A stretch of DNA of 64,000 nt, taken from Colwellia sp. (GTDB taxonomy: Bacteria > Pseudomonadota > Gammaproteobacteria > Enterobacterales > Alteromonadaceae). The notes beneath the pieces were generated by a model. The model had not been told where the DNA came from, did no database searches, and saw only the letters and a list, made by a program, of their open reading frames with translations. Position 1 is the first letter of the stretch. Each line of letters begins with the position of its first letter. The translations under genes were made by a program, and so were the position numbers. The stretch spans positions 1-64,000 of the forward strand of contig JAPYOP010000016.1 of NCBI GenBank assembly GCA_029938115.1, read 5' to 3'. This document shows positions 54,133 to 63,095 of this stretch, in pieces.

Positions 54133-55416
54133 TTACACTAAACTAGCAAATAATTGTTCAAATATATCTAAACCTTCATTAGCTATCTCATCTGAAATAG
54201 TTAGTGCCGGTAAGAAACGAATAACATTACCGTAGAAACCACAAGCTAATAATATCAAACCGTACTCTGCCGCTTTACCAATAATAGCTTGAGTAAGCTC
54301 TGTGTTAGCATTTTCATTGTCGCCATCTTTCATTAACTCAATAGCAATCATTGCCCCTTGGTTTCTTACATCACTGATCAAACTTGGATTCTTAGCTTGC
54401 AATGCAGATAAGCGCTCATTAAATAAAGCACCAATATTGTTAGCACGTTCAACAAGGTTTTCTTCTTCAATGATCTCAAGTACCGCAAGCGCCGCAGCAC
54501 ATGCAACTGGAGAGCCACCGTATGTTCCGCCTAAACCACCAGGAAGTGGAGCATCCATTATTGCGCTTTTACCAACAACCGCAGAAATAGGGAAACCACC
54601 GGCAATACCTTTTGCCATAGTCATTAAATCAGCTTCAACACCTGAATGCTCGAAGCTGAACATTTTACCTGTACGGCCAAAACCTGTTTGAATTTCATCC
54701 GCTATTAACACAATGCCATTGTCATCACATAATGTACGTAACGCTTGTAAGAACTCAGGAGGCGCTTGATAAAAACCACCCTCACCTTGTACAGGCTCAA
54801 CGATTATAGCGGCAACATCTGTTGGTGCAATATCAACTTTGAATAAATTAGCCAATGCTGTTAACGAGTCTTTTACTGAAATATCATGCTGCTCAATTGG
54901 GAACGGTGCATGGAAAATATCGCCAGGAAACGGACCAAATAAGTTTTTATATGGCGTGATTTTACCTGTTAGTGCCATCGTTAAATTTGTACGGCCGTGG
55001 AAGCCACCGTTAAAGGCTATTACGCCACGACGACCCGTATGGGCTCGTGCAATTTTCACACAGTTCTCAACCGCTTCTGCGCCTGTTGATACAAATATTG
55101 CTTTTTTCTCACTATCACCTGGAGCCAATTGAATAAGCTTTTCAGCTAACTCAACCGCTACTTCATATGGGTTAACCATTACACAAGTATGACTAAACTT
55201 ATCAACTTGTGCTTTTACTGCAGCAACAACTTTAGGGTGGCTATGACCAGTATTACATACGGCAATACCGGTACCGAAATCGATAAAACGTTTGCCTTCA
55301 ACATCCCATAATTCAGCATTTTTTGCATGATCTACATAAACGGGGTAAACATTACCTTGCCCACGCGCTATTACGCTAGTTTTACGTGCTTGTAATTGTG
55401 CATTTGTTTGTGTCAT
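54133..55416 (-). CDS. gabT: 4-aminobutyrate aminotransferase
   Basis: A 427-residue pyridoxal-phosphate enzyme that moves the amino group of 4-aminobutyrate to 2-oxoglutarate, giving succinate semialdehyde. Motifs: GTGIAVCNTGHSHPK, VSTGAEAVENCVKIAR, FNGGFHGRTNLTMALTG, IVEPVQGEGGF, LIADEIQTGFGRTGK and TMAKGIAGGFPISAV with the PLP Lys. Length equals E. coli GabT (426). The ATG at 55416 is preferred over the GTG at 55428 because GAGAAAG stands before it and the extra residues are not family-like. Downstream of gabD, probably cotranscribed; ends at a strong hairpin. Confidence 0.94.
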   Translation of the reverse strand: MTQTNAQLQARKTSVIARGQGNVYPVYVDHAKNAELWDVEGKRFIDFGTGIAVCNTGHSHPKVVAAVKAQVDKFSHTCVMVNPYEVAVELAEKLIQLAPGDSEKKAIFVSTGAEAVENCVKIARAHTGRRGVIAFNGGFHGRTNLTMALTGKITPYKNLFGPFPGDIFHAPFPIEQHDISVKDSLTALANLFKVDIAPTDVAAIIVEPVQGEGGFYQAPPEFLQALRTLCDDNGIVLIADEIQTGFGRTGKMFSFEHSGVEADLMTMAKGIAGGFPISAVVGKSAIMDAPLPGGLGGTYGGSPVACAAALAVLEIIEEENLVERANNIGALFNERLSALQAKNPSLISDVRNQGAMIAIELMKDGDNENANTELTQAIIGKAAEYGLILLACGFYGNVIRFLPALTISDEIANEGLDIFEQLFASLV

Positions 55417-55481
55417 TTTCTTTCTCACTTTTTATCTTTTCTTAAATTTGGTTTCGTAAATTTTAACTTGCTACGCGACAA

Positions 55482-56939
55482 TTATTTGTCTAACCCGCCC
55501 ATACATAGGTATTTAATTTCTAAATAATCATCTAAGCCATACTTAGAGCCTTCTCGGCCATTACCTGATTGTTTCATACCACCAAATGGTGCTGCCGCAT
55601 TTGAAATTAAACCTTCATTTATACCAACCATGCCGTAGTCTAACCCTTCAGCAACACGCCAAATTCGGCCAATATCTCTTGAATAAAAATATGAAGCCAA
55701 ACCAAACTCAGTGTCATTGGCAATAGCAATCGCTTCACTTTCATCTTTGAAACTAATAATAGGTGATACAGGGCCAAAAATTTCGTTATTAGCAATTGGC
55801 ATATCGTTAGTAACATTAGTTAATACCGTTGGCTCTAAAAAGCTTGTTCCAAGACTCGCATCAGAATTACCTAACACTAGCTGTGCGCCTTGGCTGATAG
55901 AGTCAGCGATAAGTCTTTTTACATCACCAACCGCTTGCGCTGTGATCATAGGACCAATAGTAACGCCCTCGGTTAAACCATTACCTAATGACAAGCCTTT
56001 AACTGCAGTAACAAATTTTTCAGTAAATTCAGCCAATACATTTTCTTGTACTAAAATACGGTTAGTACAAACACAGGTTTGCCCAGCGTTACGGTATTTA
56101 GATACCATTGCGCCGGCAACAGCCGCATCAATGTCAGCATCATCAAAAACGATAAAAGGTGCGTTACCACCTAATTCCATCGATACTTTTTTAATTGTAG
56201 AAGCACATTGGCTAATAAGTGATTTACCAACACCTGTAGAGCCAGTAAAAGTAAATTTTGCAACATCTTTATGCTCAGTTAATACTTTACCCATGCCGCG
56301 TGCATCATCACCTACTACCACGTTAAATACGCCCGCAGGAATACCAGCACGCTCAGCAAGCTCAGCCATTGCCAGTGCCGATAAAGGCGTTTGCGTTGCA
56401 GGGCGAACAACAAATGTACAACCCGAAGCGAGCGCTGCTGCTGCTTTTCGAGCAATCATCGCATTTGGAAAGTTCCATGGTGTAATGGCAGCTACAACGC
56501 CAATAGGCTGTTTGATAACCACAATACGCTTATCTCCTGATGGAGCAGGAATTGTATCGCCATAAACACGTTTGCCTTCCTCAGCAAACCATTCTAGAAA
56601 GGCAGCACCGTAGGCAATTTCACCTTTCGCTTCTGCGAGAGGTTTACCTTGTTCTAACGTTAAGATGCGACCCAAATCGTCTTGGTTCTCCATCATTAAA
56701 TCAAACCATTTGCGTAATAATGCTGAACGCTCATTGGCTGATTTTGCTGACCACGCTTTAAAAGCATTTTTTGCCGCTTTTACTGCTAATTCAGTTTCAG
56801 CAATACCTGCATTACTAACATTAGCAACTAGTTTGCCTGTCGCTGGATTATTAACAGCAATATCACTAGCACTGCTATGCCAACTGCCGTTGATATAAGA
56901 AAAGTTCTTTAATAACTGGGGATCGTTTAAATTATGCAT
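55482..56939 (-). CDS. gabD: Succinate-semialdehyde dehydrogenase
   Basis: A 485-residue NAD(P)-linked aldehyde dehydrogenase converting succinate semialdehyde to succinate. Landmarks: the cofactor segment PWNFPNAMIARKAAAALASGC shortened here to PWNFPNAM, FTFTGSTGVGKSL, the active-site Glu in MELGGNAPFIVF, and the catalytic Cys in NAGQTCVCTNR. A second Cys two residues on is as in the E. coli enzyme. It is the first gene of the gabD-gabT pair and is divergent from the LysR regulator. Confidence 0.93.
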   Translation of the reverse strand: MHNLNDPQLLKNFSYINGSWHSSASDIAVNNPATGKLVANVSNAGIAETELAVKAAKNAFKAWSAKSANERSALLRKWFDLMMENQDDLGRILTLEQGKPLAEAKGEIAYGAAFLEWFAEEGKRVYGDTIPAPSGDKRIVVIKQPIGVVAAITPWNFPNAMIARKAAAALASGCTFVVRPATQTPLSALAMAELAERAGIPAGVFNVVVGDDARGMGKVLTEHKDVAKFTFTGSTGVGKSLISQCASTIKKVSMELGGNAPFIVFDDADIDAAVAGAMVSKYRNAGQTCVCTNRILVQENVLAEFTEKFVTAVKGLSLGNGLTEGVTIGPMITAQAVGDVKRLIADSISQGAQLVLGNSDASLGTSFLEPTVLTNVTNDMPIANNEIFGPVSPIISFKDESEAIAIANDTEFGLASYFYSRDIGRIWRVAEGLDYGMVGINEGLISNAAAPFGGMKQSGNGREGSKYGLDDYLEIKYLCMGGLDK

Positions 56940-56994
56940 TTTTTTCCTCTCAAGCTTAAATAATCAATGTTGCTATTGAATAACAAATCGAAAC

Positions 56995-57020
56995 AGGTTT
57001 AAATACTAAACATTAAACCT
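56995..57020. promoter_or_regulatory. Inverted repeat in the gabD-LysR gap
   Basis: AGGTTTA (56995-57001) and TAAACCT (57014-57020), twelve bases apart, in the 103-base divergent region. LysR-type regulators bind such interrupted palindromes; assignment rests on position only. Confidence 0.35.
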
Positions 57021-57042
57021 TTAGTTTTACGGCTGTCAAACT

Positions 57043-57963
57043 TTGTATTCATCATCTATTATTCCTAAAAACATTACTGAATATGATTTACGGCTATTAC
57101 GCATCTTTAAAGTCGTTGTTGAAAATGGCGGTTTTGCTGCGGCTGAAAATGAGTTAGGCGTAACGCGATCAACCATTAGCGTTCATATGTCAAACCTTGA
57201 AACAAGAATGAAACTTAAACTTTGTTTACGAGGACGTGGTGGTTTTTCGCTAACTGAGGATGGTCAGGCGGTTTATCATGCAGTATTGAATATGTTTGAT
57301 TCTCTTAATGATTTTTCATTATTCGTCAACTCGCTTGGAAAGGAGTTAAGCGGTGAGTTGGTGATATTATGCTCTGATCCGCTCGACGATGCTAAACAAA
57401 AACAAATGGCTAAGGTTATCGAGCAAATAAATGATCAAGCACCAAATTTACATTTAGTATTAGACACTGATTCTATAGCCAATATTGAAAAGCTATTACT
57501 TAAAGACAAAGCGCATATTGGTTTGTTACCCAATTATAAACCTGTTGAGGGGTTGCAATATCAAACCCTGCTCAGTGAGCCTATTTATTTATGCTGTGCT
57601 AAAAATCATGTGTTTTTTAATCAAGTTGATAATGAAATTAGTTCAGAAGCTCTAGCGGCAGCACCTGCAATACATCCGGGCATAGACATTGACACCAAAG
57701 GTAGAGAGCAATTAACCAAGCTTAATTTAGCCGCTAAAGCTTACCAATTTGATACACGTAAAGCGATGATCTTATCGGGGCGCTATATTGGTTATTTACC
57801 ACAGAGTACGATTCAACAGGCTCTTAACTCAGGTGATGTTAGAATAATTCAGCCCAGTTCACTAACTTATAAATTTGATTTATCTTTAGTTTATAAAAAA
57901 GCATCAAAAGAAAATGCCAAAGTTGATTTATTAAAACAAGCTTTTAGTAAAGTGTTTTTATAA
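57043..57963 (+). CDS. LysR-family transcriptional regulator
   Basis: A 306-residue LysR-type regulator. Winged HTH at about 11-70 (LRLLRIFKVVVENGGFAAAENELGVTRSTISVHMS split around GGFAAAE), then a substrate-binding domain of two lobes (about 95-300). The first usable codon is a TTG at 57043; an in-frame stop lies just upstream at 57022 and no ATG precedes the HTH, so the exact start is uncertain and the ribosome site is weak. Divergent from gabD, so it likely controls GABA use; the inducer is not readable. Confidence 0.85.
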   Translation: MYSSSIIPKNITEYDLRLLRIFKVVVENGGFAAAENELGVTRSTISVHMSNLETRMKLKLCLRGRGGFSLTEDGQAVYHAVLNMFDSLNDFSLFVNSLGKELSGELVILCSDPLDDAKQKQMAKVIEQINDQAPNLHLVLDTDSIANIEKLLLKDKAHIGLLPNYKPVEGLQYQTLLSEPIYLCCAKNHVFFNQVDNEISSEALAAAPAIHPGIDIDTKGREQLTKLNLAAKAYQFDTRKAMILSGRYIGYLPQSTIQQALNSGDVRIIQPSSLTYKFDLSLVYKKASKENAKVDLLKQAFSKVFL

Positions 57964-58096
57964 GCTTCTATTTTGACACTAGCAAGCAAACATTTATAAT
58001 CACGTTAAAGTATAGCTTGCGAGTTGTGTAATGATAAACCTGTTCAAACAAGTAAAAACAAATAGCAGAAAAATCAATATAAGTAAGGATCACTTT

Positions 58097-58564
58097 TTGA
58101 AAATGTGCATAAAATCATCTCTATTATCTTTAGCTCTAATTACATCATCTGCCTCAATGGCAAATGACAAACTAACCTTTGGTGCTGGAATCGGTAGTCT
58201 CTATAGTGGCATAGGTATAAATGCTGGAATTCAATCTAAGACCGATTTAAAATATGTTTCCCTTGGTTGTATTAGTTACTCATCATCGAATGGCGAAACA
58301 TGCGGTGCTGGTATTGGTTGGGTTACAACGACTCTTTTTGACTCAAAAAATACTAAACATGGCACAGGTATGTACCTTGGCATTGTTGGTACTGAAAACC
58401 ACTATTTTGATAATGATCCTATTTATGGTTTAGGTTTAGGCTATCATTATTTTTTAAATGGCATAAATAACTCTGGTTTTAATCTTGGGTTTACACTTGT
58501 AGCTGGTAGTACAAATGATGGTGCTGATATAGGTGGTATGTTGCAGGCTGGTTATCAATTTTAA
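58097..58564 (+). CDS. Small secreted, glycine-rich beta protein
   Basis: A 155-residue protein with a signal peptide (about 1-24, ending SASMAN) and a mature part of alternating Gly-rich strands (GAGIGSLYSGIGINAG, GAGIGW, GLGLGYHYFL) typical of small outer-membrane beta barrels or beta-rich surface proteins, ending in aromatic GYQF as barrel proteins do. Two Cys (around residues 57 and 69) could form a disulfide. I chose the TTG at 58097 because AAGGA stands before it; a longer frame from the ATG at 58031 would give an atypical signal peptide. Family not recognised. Confidence 0.6.
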   Translation: MKMCIKSSLLSLALITSSASMANDKLTFGAGIGSLYSGIGINAGIQSKTDLKYVSLGCISYSSSNGETCGAGIGWVTTTLFDSKNTKHGTGMYLGIVGTENHYFDNDPIYGLGLGYHYFLNGINNSGFNLGFTLVAGSTNDGADIGGMLQAGYQF

Positions 58565-58681
58565 GCATACAAGTCATTTTGAAAGACAGTGAATAGTTGA
58601 TTTGGTGCATCGAAAATTGTTTAACCAACTGTTTTAGCCTCTTAATGGGGTGTTAACCGTACAGTATAGGGTTCAGTATAA

Positions 58682-59047
58682 ATGAAGCATGATGTAATCA
58701 ATTTTAAGAATAAATTCACTAAATTTACCGAACACTGGTCTCCGCGTGTAATTGCAGAAATGAATGACTATCAATTTAAACTAGTTAAAGTTGAGGGTGA
58801 GTTTGTATGGCATGATCATCCCGATACAGACGAAGTGTTCATTGTTATTGAAGGTTGCCTTAATATTGAATTTAGAGATGGTAAAGTTACACTAGAATCA
58901 GGCGAAATGTTTGTAATTCCTAAAGGTATTGAGCATAAACCCACAGCGACTTCAGAGTGCAAAATTATGATTGTTGAGCCTAAAGGTATTATTAATACGG
59001 GTGACTCTGGCACTGAACTTACCGCCAAAAATGACGTATGGGTATAA
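58682..59047 (+). CDS. Cupin-domain protein
   Basis: A 121-residue single-cupin protein. First motif: [17 protein letters not shown] with the metal-binding His-x-His and Glu; second motif: [13 protein letters not shown] with the second-motif His. These small cupins occur as isomerases, dioxygenases or sensors; the substrate is not determinable. It stands alone with no clear ribosome site other than a weak AGTATA region. Close relatives are widespread in marine Gammaproteobacteria as I recall. Confidence 0.8.
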   Translation: MKHDVINFKNKFTKFTEHWSPRVIAEMNDYQFKLVKVEGEFVWHDHPDTDEVFIVIEGCLNIEFRDGKVTLESGEMFVIPKGIEHKPTATSECKIMIVEPKGIINTGDSGTELTAKNDVWV

Positions 59048-59382
59048 TGTTCAACTATAAGCCAATAAAGCATGTCTACTAACAATTAGCTCGGTTTCGC
59101 TACGCTTAACATTAATTTGGAGCTTCATTATAAATTGGTTAATGGTTATCAATATTCCGGATTCTTGGTAGAAAATAATGCATGCAAGTCAATCAAGCAG
59201 AGAAATATGAAATTAGTTTAAATGCTTCCTATTCTTTGTTTCAAAGGACTTAAATAGAACATGTATGCAACATATTGACGGGACTAAAAGAGAATTTATC
59301 GCTCATTTTCGTCAACAAAAGTAGCAAAACTAAATTAACGTAAATTAAAGTAAATTAAAGTAAATAGTAATGCTTTTAATCT
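59048..59382. other. Non-coding stretch with a 10-base tandem repeat
   Basis: No gene. Around 59331-59367 a ten-base unit TAAATTAAAG is repeated about three and a half times, the first copy varied (TAAATTAACG). It lies just before the decayed gene and is too short to be a CRISPR array. Confidence 0.5.
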
Positions 59383-60135
59383 TTAAGCGACAACACTGAC
59401 ACCGTGATTATTATCACCGGTTAAAATTTCAAAAGCAGCTCTGTTTTTGGTTAATAATTTAATATCAGCTTCACCTGGTTCTTTGATAGTAATTTCACAT
59501 GAAGCAATTTTGCTGTTTCAGCATGTGTTTGAGCCTCCAGGAGGGTTGTAATAATTAAGACCAACAAAGTACTCAGCTGGTGCTTTTATATGGCCTATAA
59601 TGGTTACGCCATTTTGTTTTGATTCAAACTGCCAGTTGAAGTAATTGTAATTCCCTTTTGCTTTAAGTGATTGAACTATGCTATTAAAACTATACTCCTT
59701 GCTATTAACTCGTAATCATATAAGTGTTAATTTAGGCGTATATATGGACCAATTTTTATTCTTGCCGTAATACATTCTAAAAAGGCCTCTTCGTTATTGT
59801 CAAAGCCTGCGACTTGTCCCCATGCATATTCATCCGTATGTTTACTGCCCCAATTGTGATTTTCACTGCCTTGCCAATTGGCAATGTCATGTTTTACCTG
59901 TTTGCCCTCATTTGTGATAACAATTTCACCATTAAATACTGTGTTGGGATTACAAATAAATGATTTAGCCTTCGGCAAAGGAGCTTGATAATACGCTTGT
60001 GGTCATAAGGCCAAGGGCTCTTTATTTGCGTCGTAAGTTAAATTCCAGCAAAAAACTTTATTTTCTTGCTCTTTGATCCACTCTAAAGAGCCTGCAACAA
60101 GTTTTGAATTGCCTATTTAAACAACTCTATTTTCG
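59383..60135 (-). pseudogene. Decayed lipocalin/CrtC-AttH-like gene
   Basis: Pieces of one protein appear in two frames of the minus strand. In order: SLEWIKEQENKVFCWNLTYD (near 60090-60030), PKAKSFICNPNTVFNGEIVI, then NWQGSENHNWGSKHTDEYAW and GQVAGFDNNEEAFLECITAR, and after a frame change at about 59705-59727 YNYFNWQFESKQNGV through LTGDNNHGVSVVA ending at 59383. Lesions: TAA at 60117-60119, TGA at 60003-60005, a frameshift, and TGA at 59518-59520. The GHNWG-like region recalls tocopherol cyclase / CrtC / AttH lipocalins, a tentative guess. No intact copy is here. The 83-residue open frame at 59727-59978 is part of it. Confidence 0.75.
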
Positions 60136-60301
60136 AGATAATGCTAAATTATTTATTTACACGCAGTTTCAACAATTGTGTCTTAGTAGAAAGCACTGAT
60201 ATGTTGTAGCGCTTAGTACTAATGAGCCGATAATTATTAGAAAACCAGATCTGAATGGTATAAGTTGTCATGTAATAAAAATCATATTAATATCTTTTTC
60301 T
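60136..60301. other. Non-coding gap before the binding-protein gene
   Basis: Very AT-rich, no gene seen. It should contain the promoter of the periplasmic binding protein and the lost 5' end of the pseudogene; no clear -35/-10 pair could be fixed. Confidence 0.3.
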
Positions 60302-61105
60302 ATGAAAAATTTGCAAAGTAATCGTATGTTGAAAAATAATATAAATAATATAAATAATAATGGCTTATCGAAAACAATATGGATAAACCTAGTAATAACG
60401 ATGTTGCTCGCATCAACTTCGCTTCCCTCATTTGCCAAAGAAAAATTTCTTGTTGCGGTCGGTTTAGCAAAGCCTCCCTATGTAATTCAAGCTAATAACA
60501 CCGGTTTTGAAATAGAACTTATTGAGAGTGTTTTAGCCAAAATGGACAAATCGGCAAAATTTGTTTATACCTCTTTTGGTCATACACCTAAAATGTTAGC
60601 CGTAGATGTAATTGATGCAGTTATGACAACTAATATTAGAGTTTTCAATGACCCAACAAAACTAAGTGATGTATATATCACCTATAGGAATGTAGCTATA
60701 TCATTAAAAACCAAAAACTTAGATATAAAATCAATCTCAGATTTAGCAAACTACTCAGTTGCATCATTCCAAAAAGCAGATAAAGTTTTAGGGGAGGAGT
60801 TTGAAAGTGCAGTCAAGCAAAGTCCATTTTTTTTGCAAGTTGCCGATCAAAAACGCCAACCCATTTTACTACTCAAAGAAAGAGTTAATGTGGTGGTAAT
60901 GGACATAAATATTTTTAATCAGTTGGCTCGCGACTTGAAGATAGAAAAACTAGAGAGCAAATTCAATGTTCATAATATATTCCCTAAAAGCCATTACAAA
61001 ATGGCATTTAAAGATAGTGACAATGTAGCTCTATTTAATAAGGCATTTATTGAGTATTCAAATAGTGATGACTACAAAGTATTGTTAAAAAAATACAAGT
61101 TATAG
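60302..61105 (+). CDS. Periplasmic substrate-binding protein, family 3 type
   Basis: A 267-residue secreted protein. A long N-terminal region with Asn-rich start precedes a signal peptide ending near residue 45 (SLPSFA). The mature part resembles the family 3 solute-binding fold: LVAVGLAKPPYVIQANNTGFEIELIESVL, then SISDLANYSVASFQKAD and a C-terminal helix. No ABC transporter genes adjoin it, so it may be an orphan sensor or receptor-like protein. Start at 60302 is assumed; the second ATG at 60326 gives a more usual signal peptide. Overlaps the convergent PfpI-like gene by six bases. Confidence 0.75.
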   Translation: MKNLQSNRMLKNNINNINNNGLSKTIWINLVITMLLASTSLPSFAKEKFLVAVGLAKPPYVIQANNTGFEIELIESVLAKMDKSAKFVYTSFGHTPKMLAVDVIDAVMTTNIRVFNDPTKLSDVYITYRNVAISLKTKNLDIKSISDLANYSVASFQKADKVLGEEFESAVKQSPFFLQVADQKRQPILLLKERVNVVVMDINIFNQLARDLKIEKLESKFNVHNIFPKSHYKMAFKDSDNVALFNKAFIEYSNSDDYKVLLKKYKL

Positions 61106-61987
61106 TTTTTTTTCAAACTGTTTGATAAATTTCAGTGTCATAGTATGGATATCTCCTGGCCAGCGCGCTGACAAGTAATTTCCATGTTGCACTACCCAAG
61201 CAGGTTTTGAATTATTAATACTATCTCTTAACACACCCGAGGTTTTAATTGCATAATCGACCGCCCCTTTAGGCACATCTAAGAAATCATCTTCGTTTTG
61301 TAAAAGGCGTTTTATTTCTTGTTCAACGCCCCAAAAGCCTTTTGGTTCATCACCTGATTCCATGTAAGTTCGATAATAGTTCTTATCCCAAAAACGGGCA
61401 AAATATTTAGTTAAAGACCAAGCTGAACTTTCTAGTGCCCATGTCAGTGCTGTGGTTTTTTTTCCATACAAGACCGACTTATTCGTGCTCGGTGATATAG
61501 CGCGAGCCGCAACTAATACACCATGGCACACAGCCGCAATAGGTTTATGCTGTTCACGACTGTCTTTATGTTCAAAAAATTCAGTCACGAATGCTTGTAA
61601 GGTTTTATCTTCCAAATATGGTTTTATACCTTGAGCATGGCCACCAGGTAAAACTAAACCATCGTATTTTTCGACTAATAGCTGAGCATAACTACAGGGG
61701 GATTGAAAATTACTATCATTTAATAATGCCTGATGGGCAACACGCGCCGCTTTATTCGCTCGCAGTAACAGGCCAATTAAGCGGATCTTTTTTATAACAG
61801 GGATCCAGCCCCACACATCAAGTCCTTCGCCTGAAAGCATCATAGGATCAGCGCTTGCCGCTTTACCGTCAGGCGAGGCAAAAAGTACTGTAAAACCATG
61901 TTGGCGTAATAACTGCCAAGGTATAGCGACTTCAGAGGGGTCGAAGTCATTATTAGGCAGCGGAATTATTATTTTTTTATCTGTCAT
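61100..61987 (-). CDS. DJ-1/PfpI-family protein (class I GATase-like)
   Basis: A 295-residue member of the DJ-1/PfpI fold. The nucleophile elbow is AAVCHGVLVA with Cys154-His155. GLVLPGGHAQGI precedes it at about 110-121 and marks the family; IIPLPNNDFDPSEVAIPWQLL starts the chain. Longer than most DJ-1 proteins because of inserts around residues 40-90 and 180-240. Members include glyoxalases, peptidases and chaperones; no function can be assigned. It lies 50 bases downstream of the FAH-family gene on the same strand. Confidence 0.8.
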   Translation of the reverse strand: MTDKKIIIPLPNNDFDPSEVAIPWQLLRQHGFTVLFASPDGKAASADPMMLSGEGLDVWGWIPVIKKIRLIGLLLRANKAARVAHQALLNDSNFQSPCSYAQLLVEKYDGLVLPGGHAQGIKPYLEDKTLQAFVTEFFEHKDSREQHKPIAAVCHGVLVAARAISPSTNKSVLYGKKTTALTWALESSAWSLTKYFARFWDKNYYRTYMESGDEPKGFWGVEQEIKRLLQNEDDFLDVPKGAVDYAIKTSGVLRDSINNSKPAWVVQHGNYLSARWPGDIHTMTLKFIKQFEKKL

Positions 61988-62037
61988 GCTTTATCTGCTC
62001 TTTTCTTATTTTTTTATCTTTATTAGTATAAAACTAG

Positions 62038-63057
62038 CTACTTTATTTGGGAAATGGCATTTTGCTGAAAACCTAAATTGATCATATTGTCATCACTGTA
62101 AATTCGCGCTACAATTTTGTCATTTTCTTTTAAATATTTAGGACTCTTACCTTGAATTTTTTTGAATAACTTCCAACGAAGTCTCTCAGGTAGTAATGAA
62201 AACAGCTTTACTATTACAGGTGATGGTATTTGCAAAGCACAACCGCTCGGGGTTCCTGTTAACACTAAATCACCAACATCTAAATCTGAAAAGCTTGATA
62301 ATTCAGTCAACGATTCTGCTGGTTTAAAAACCAAACTCTTGGTATTGTCGCGCTGCCTTACTTCATCATTCACTTTAAGCTCTAAATTAAGCTGGCTTAA
62401 CTGCTCAACATTAACTTCATTAATTAAACAAAGGTAAGGTCCTACAGGACAAAAAGTACGATAACTTTTTCCTTTAAAAAACTGAGTTTGTGAAATTTGA
62501 ACTTCACGTGCTGATACATCATTGCCAATGACAATACCGCCAATATAATGATGTAAGTTGTCAGTGTTAATCTCTATTTGTTTATCAATGGCTTTACCTA
62601 TAACAAGTCCAAGCTCTATTTCATAATCGAGCAAACTTACATGTTTTGGTTTGATAATATTATCGTTAGCTGCACAAATAGATGCTGATGATTTATTAAA
62701 AAACATATTGTAGTTTTGTTTATCAGGATCCATACCTGATTCAATCATGTGCTGACGATAATTTGCTCCTTGGCAAATAACACGCTTATTGCCCACAACC
62801 GGGCTTAACACTTTAACGTCTAAACTATTTACCTGCTCAAGTTCATTTATATCATGTTCAGATAAAGCTAAAATAGCCTTTTTATCGACTAGCAGATCAG
62901 CTGTACTAGCGTAGCTTTGTGGTAAAACATAAATAGTGTCACCAAGCGAACTTAGGTTTCCCGTTGGAATAACTATGCCCCAACAGGTGTGTTTATGACT
63001 ACTTTCAGCTAAAACATTTTTTTTAATAACTTGAAAGTGCACAAGATGGCGAAACAT
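62038..63057 (-). CDS. Fumarylacetoacetate hydrolase family protein, two-domain
   Basis: A 339-residue protein. The N-terminal part (about 1-95) is specific and without strong motifs; the C-terminal FAH domain (about 100-325) shows VICQGANYRQHMIESGMD, DYEIELGLVIGKAI with metal Glu residues, GNDVSAREVQ and LVLTGTPSGCA. Such proteins hydrolyse C-C bonds of beta-diketones or act as isomerases/decarboxylases. AAGGG precedes the ATG. It shares a strand with the PfpI-like gene and the membrane protein, 38 bases after the latter, so possibly one transcript. Confidence 0.83.
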   Translation of the reverse strand: MFRHLVHFQVIKKNVLAESSHKHTCWGIVIPTGNLSSLGDTIYVLPQSYASTADLLVDKKAILALSEHDINELEQVNSLDVKVLSPVVGNKRVICQGANYRQHMIESGMDPDKQNYNMFFNKSSASICAANDNIIKPKHVSLLDYEIELGLVIGKAIDKQIEINTDNLHHYIGGIVIGNDVSAREVQISQTQFFKGKSYRTFCPVGPYLCLINEVNVEQLSQLNLELKVNDEVRQRDNTKSLVFKPAESLTELSSFSDLDVGDLVLTGTPSGCALQIPSPVIVKLFSLLPERLRWKLFKKIQGKSPKYLKENDKIVARIYSDDNMINLGFQQNAISQIK

Positions 63058-63095
63058 ATTAATGCCCTTTATGAATAAGATGGTTTAATAAATAT

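Noticed and set aside
54302-54691. A 129-residue plus-strand frame inside gabT
   Set aside because: Overlaps a conserved enzyme in antisense; no ribosome site or family resemblance.
55711-56565. A 284-residue open frame on the plus strand inside gabD
   Set aside because: It lies wholly opposite a clear aldehyde dehydrogenase, the product is low-complexity Ser/Thr/Ala and resembles no family; it is a shadow of codon use on the other strand.
59331-59367. Short tandem repeat as a CRISPR remnant
   Set aside because: Unit is ten bases without spacers and no cas genes are near; it is a simple AT repeat.
59383-60135. In-frame TGA codons read as selenocysteine or recoding
   Set aside because: A TAA and a frameshift in the same gene, and no selenocysteine insertion-like hairpin seen after the TGA codons, make decay the simpler account.
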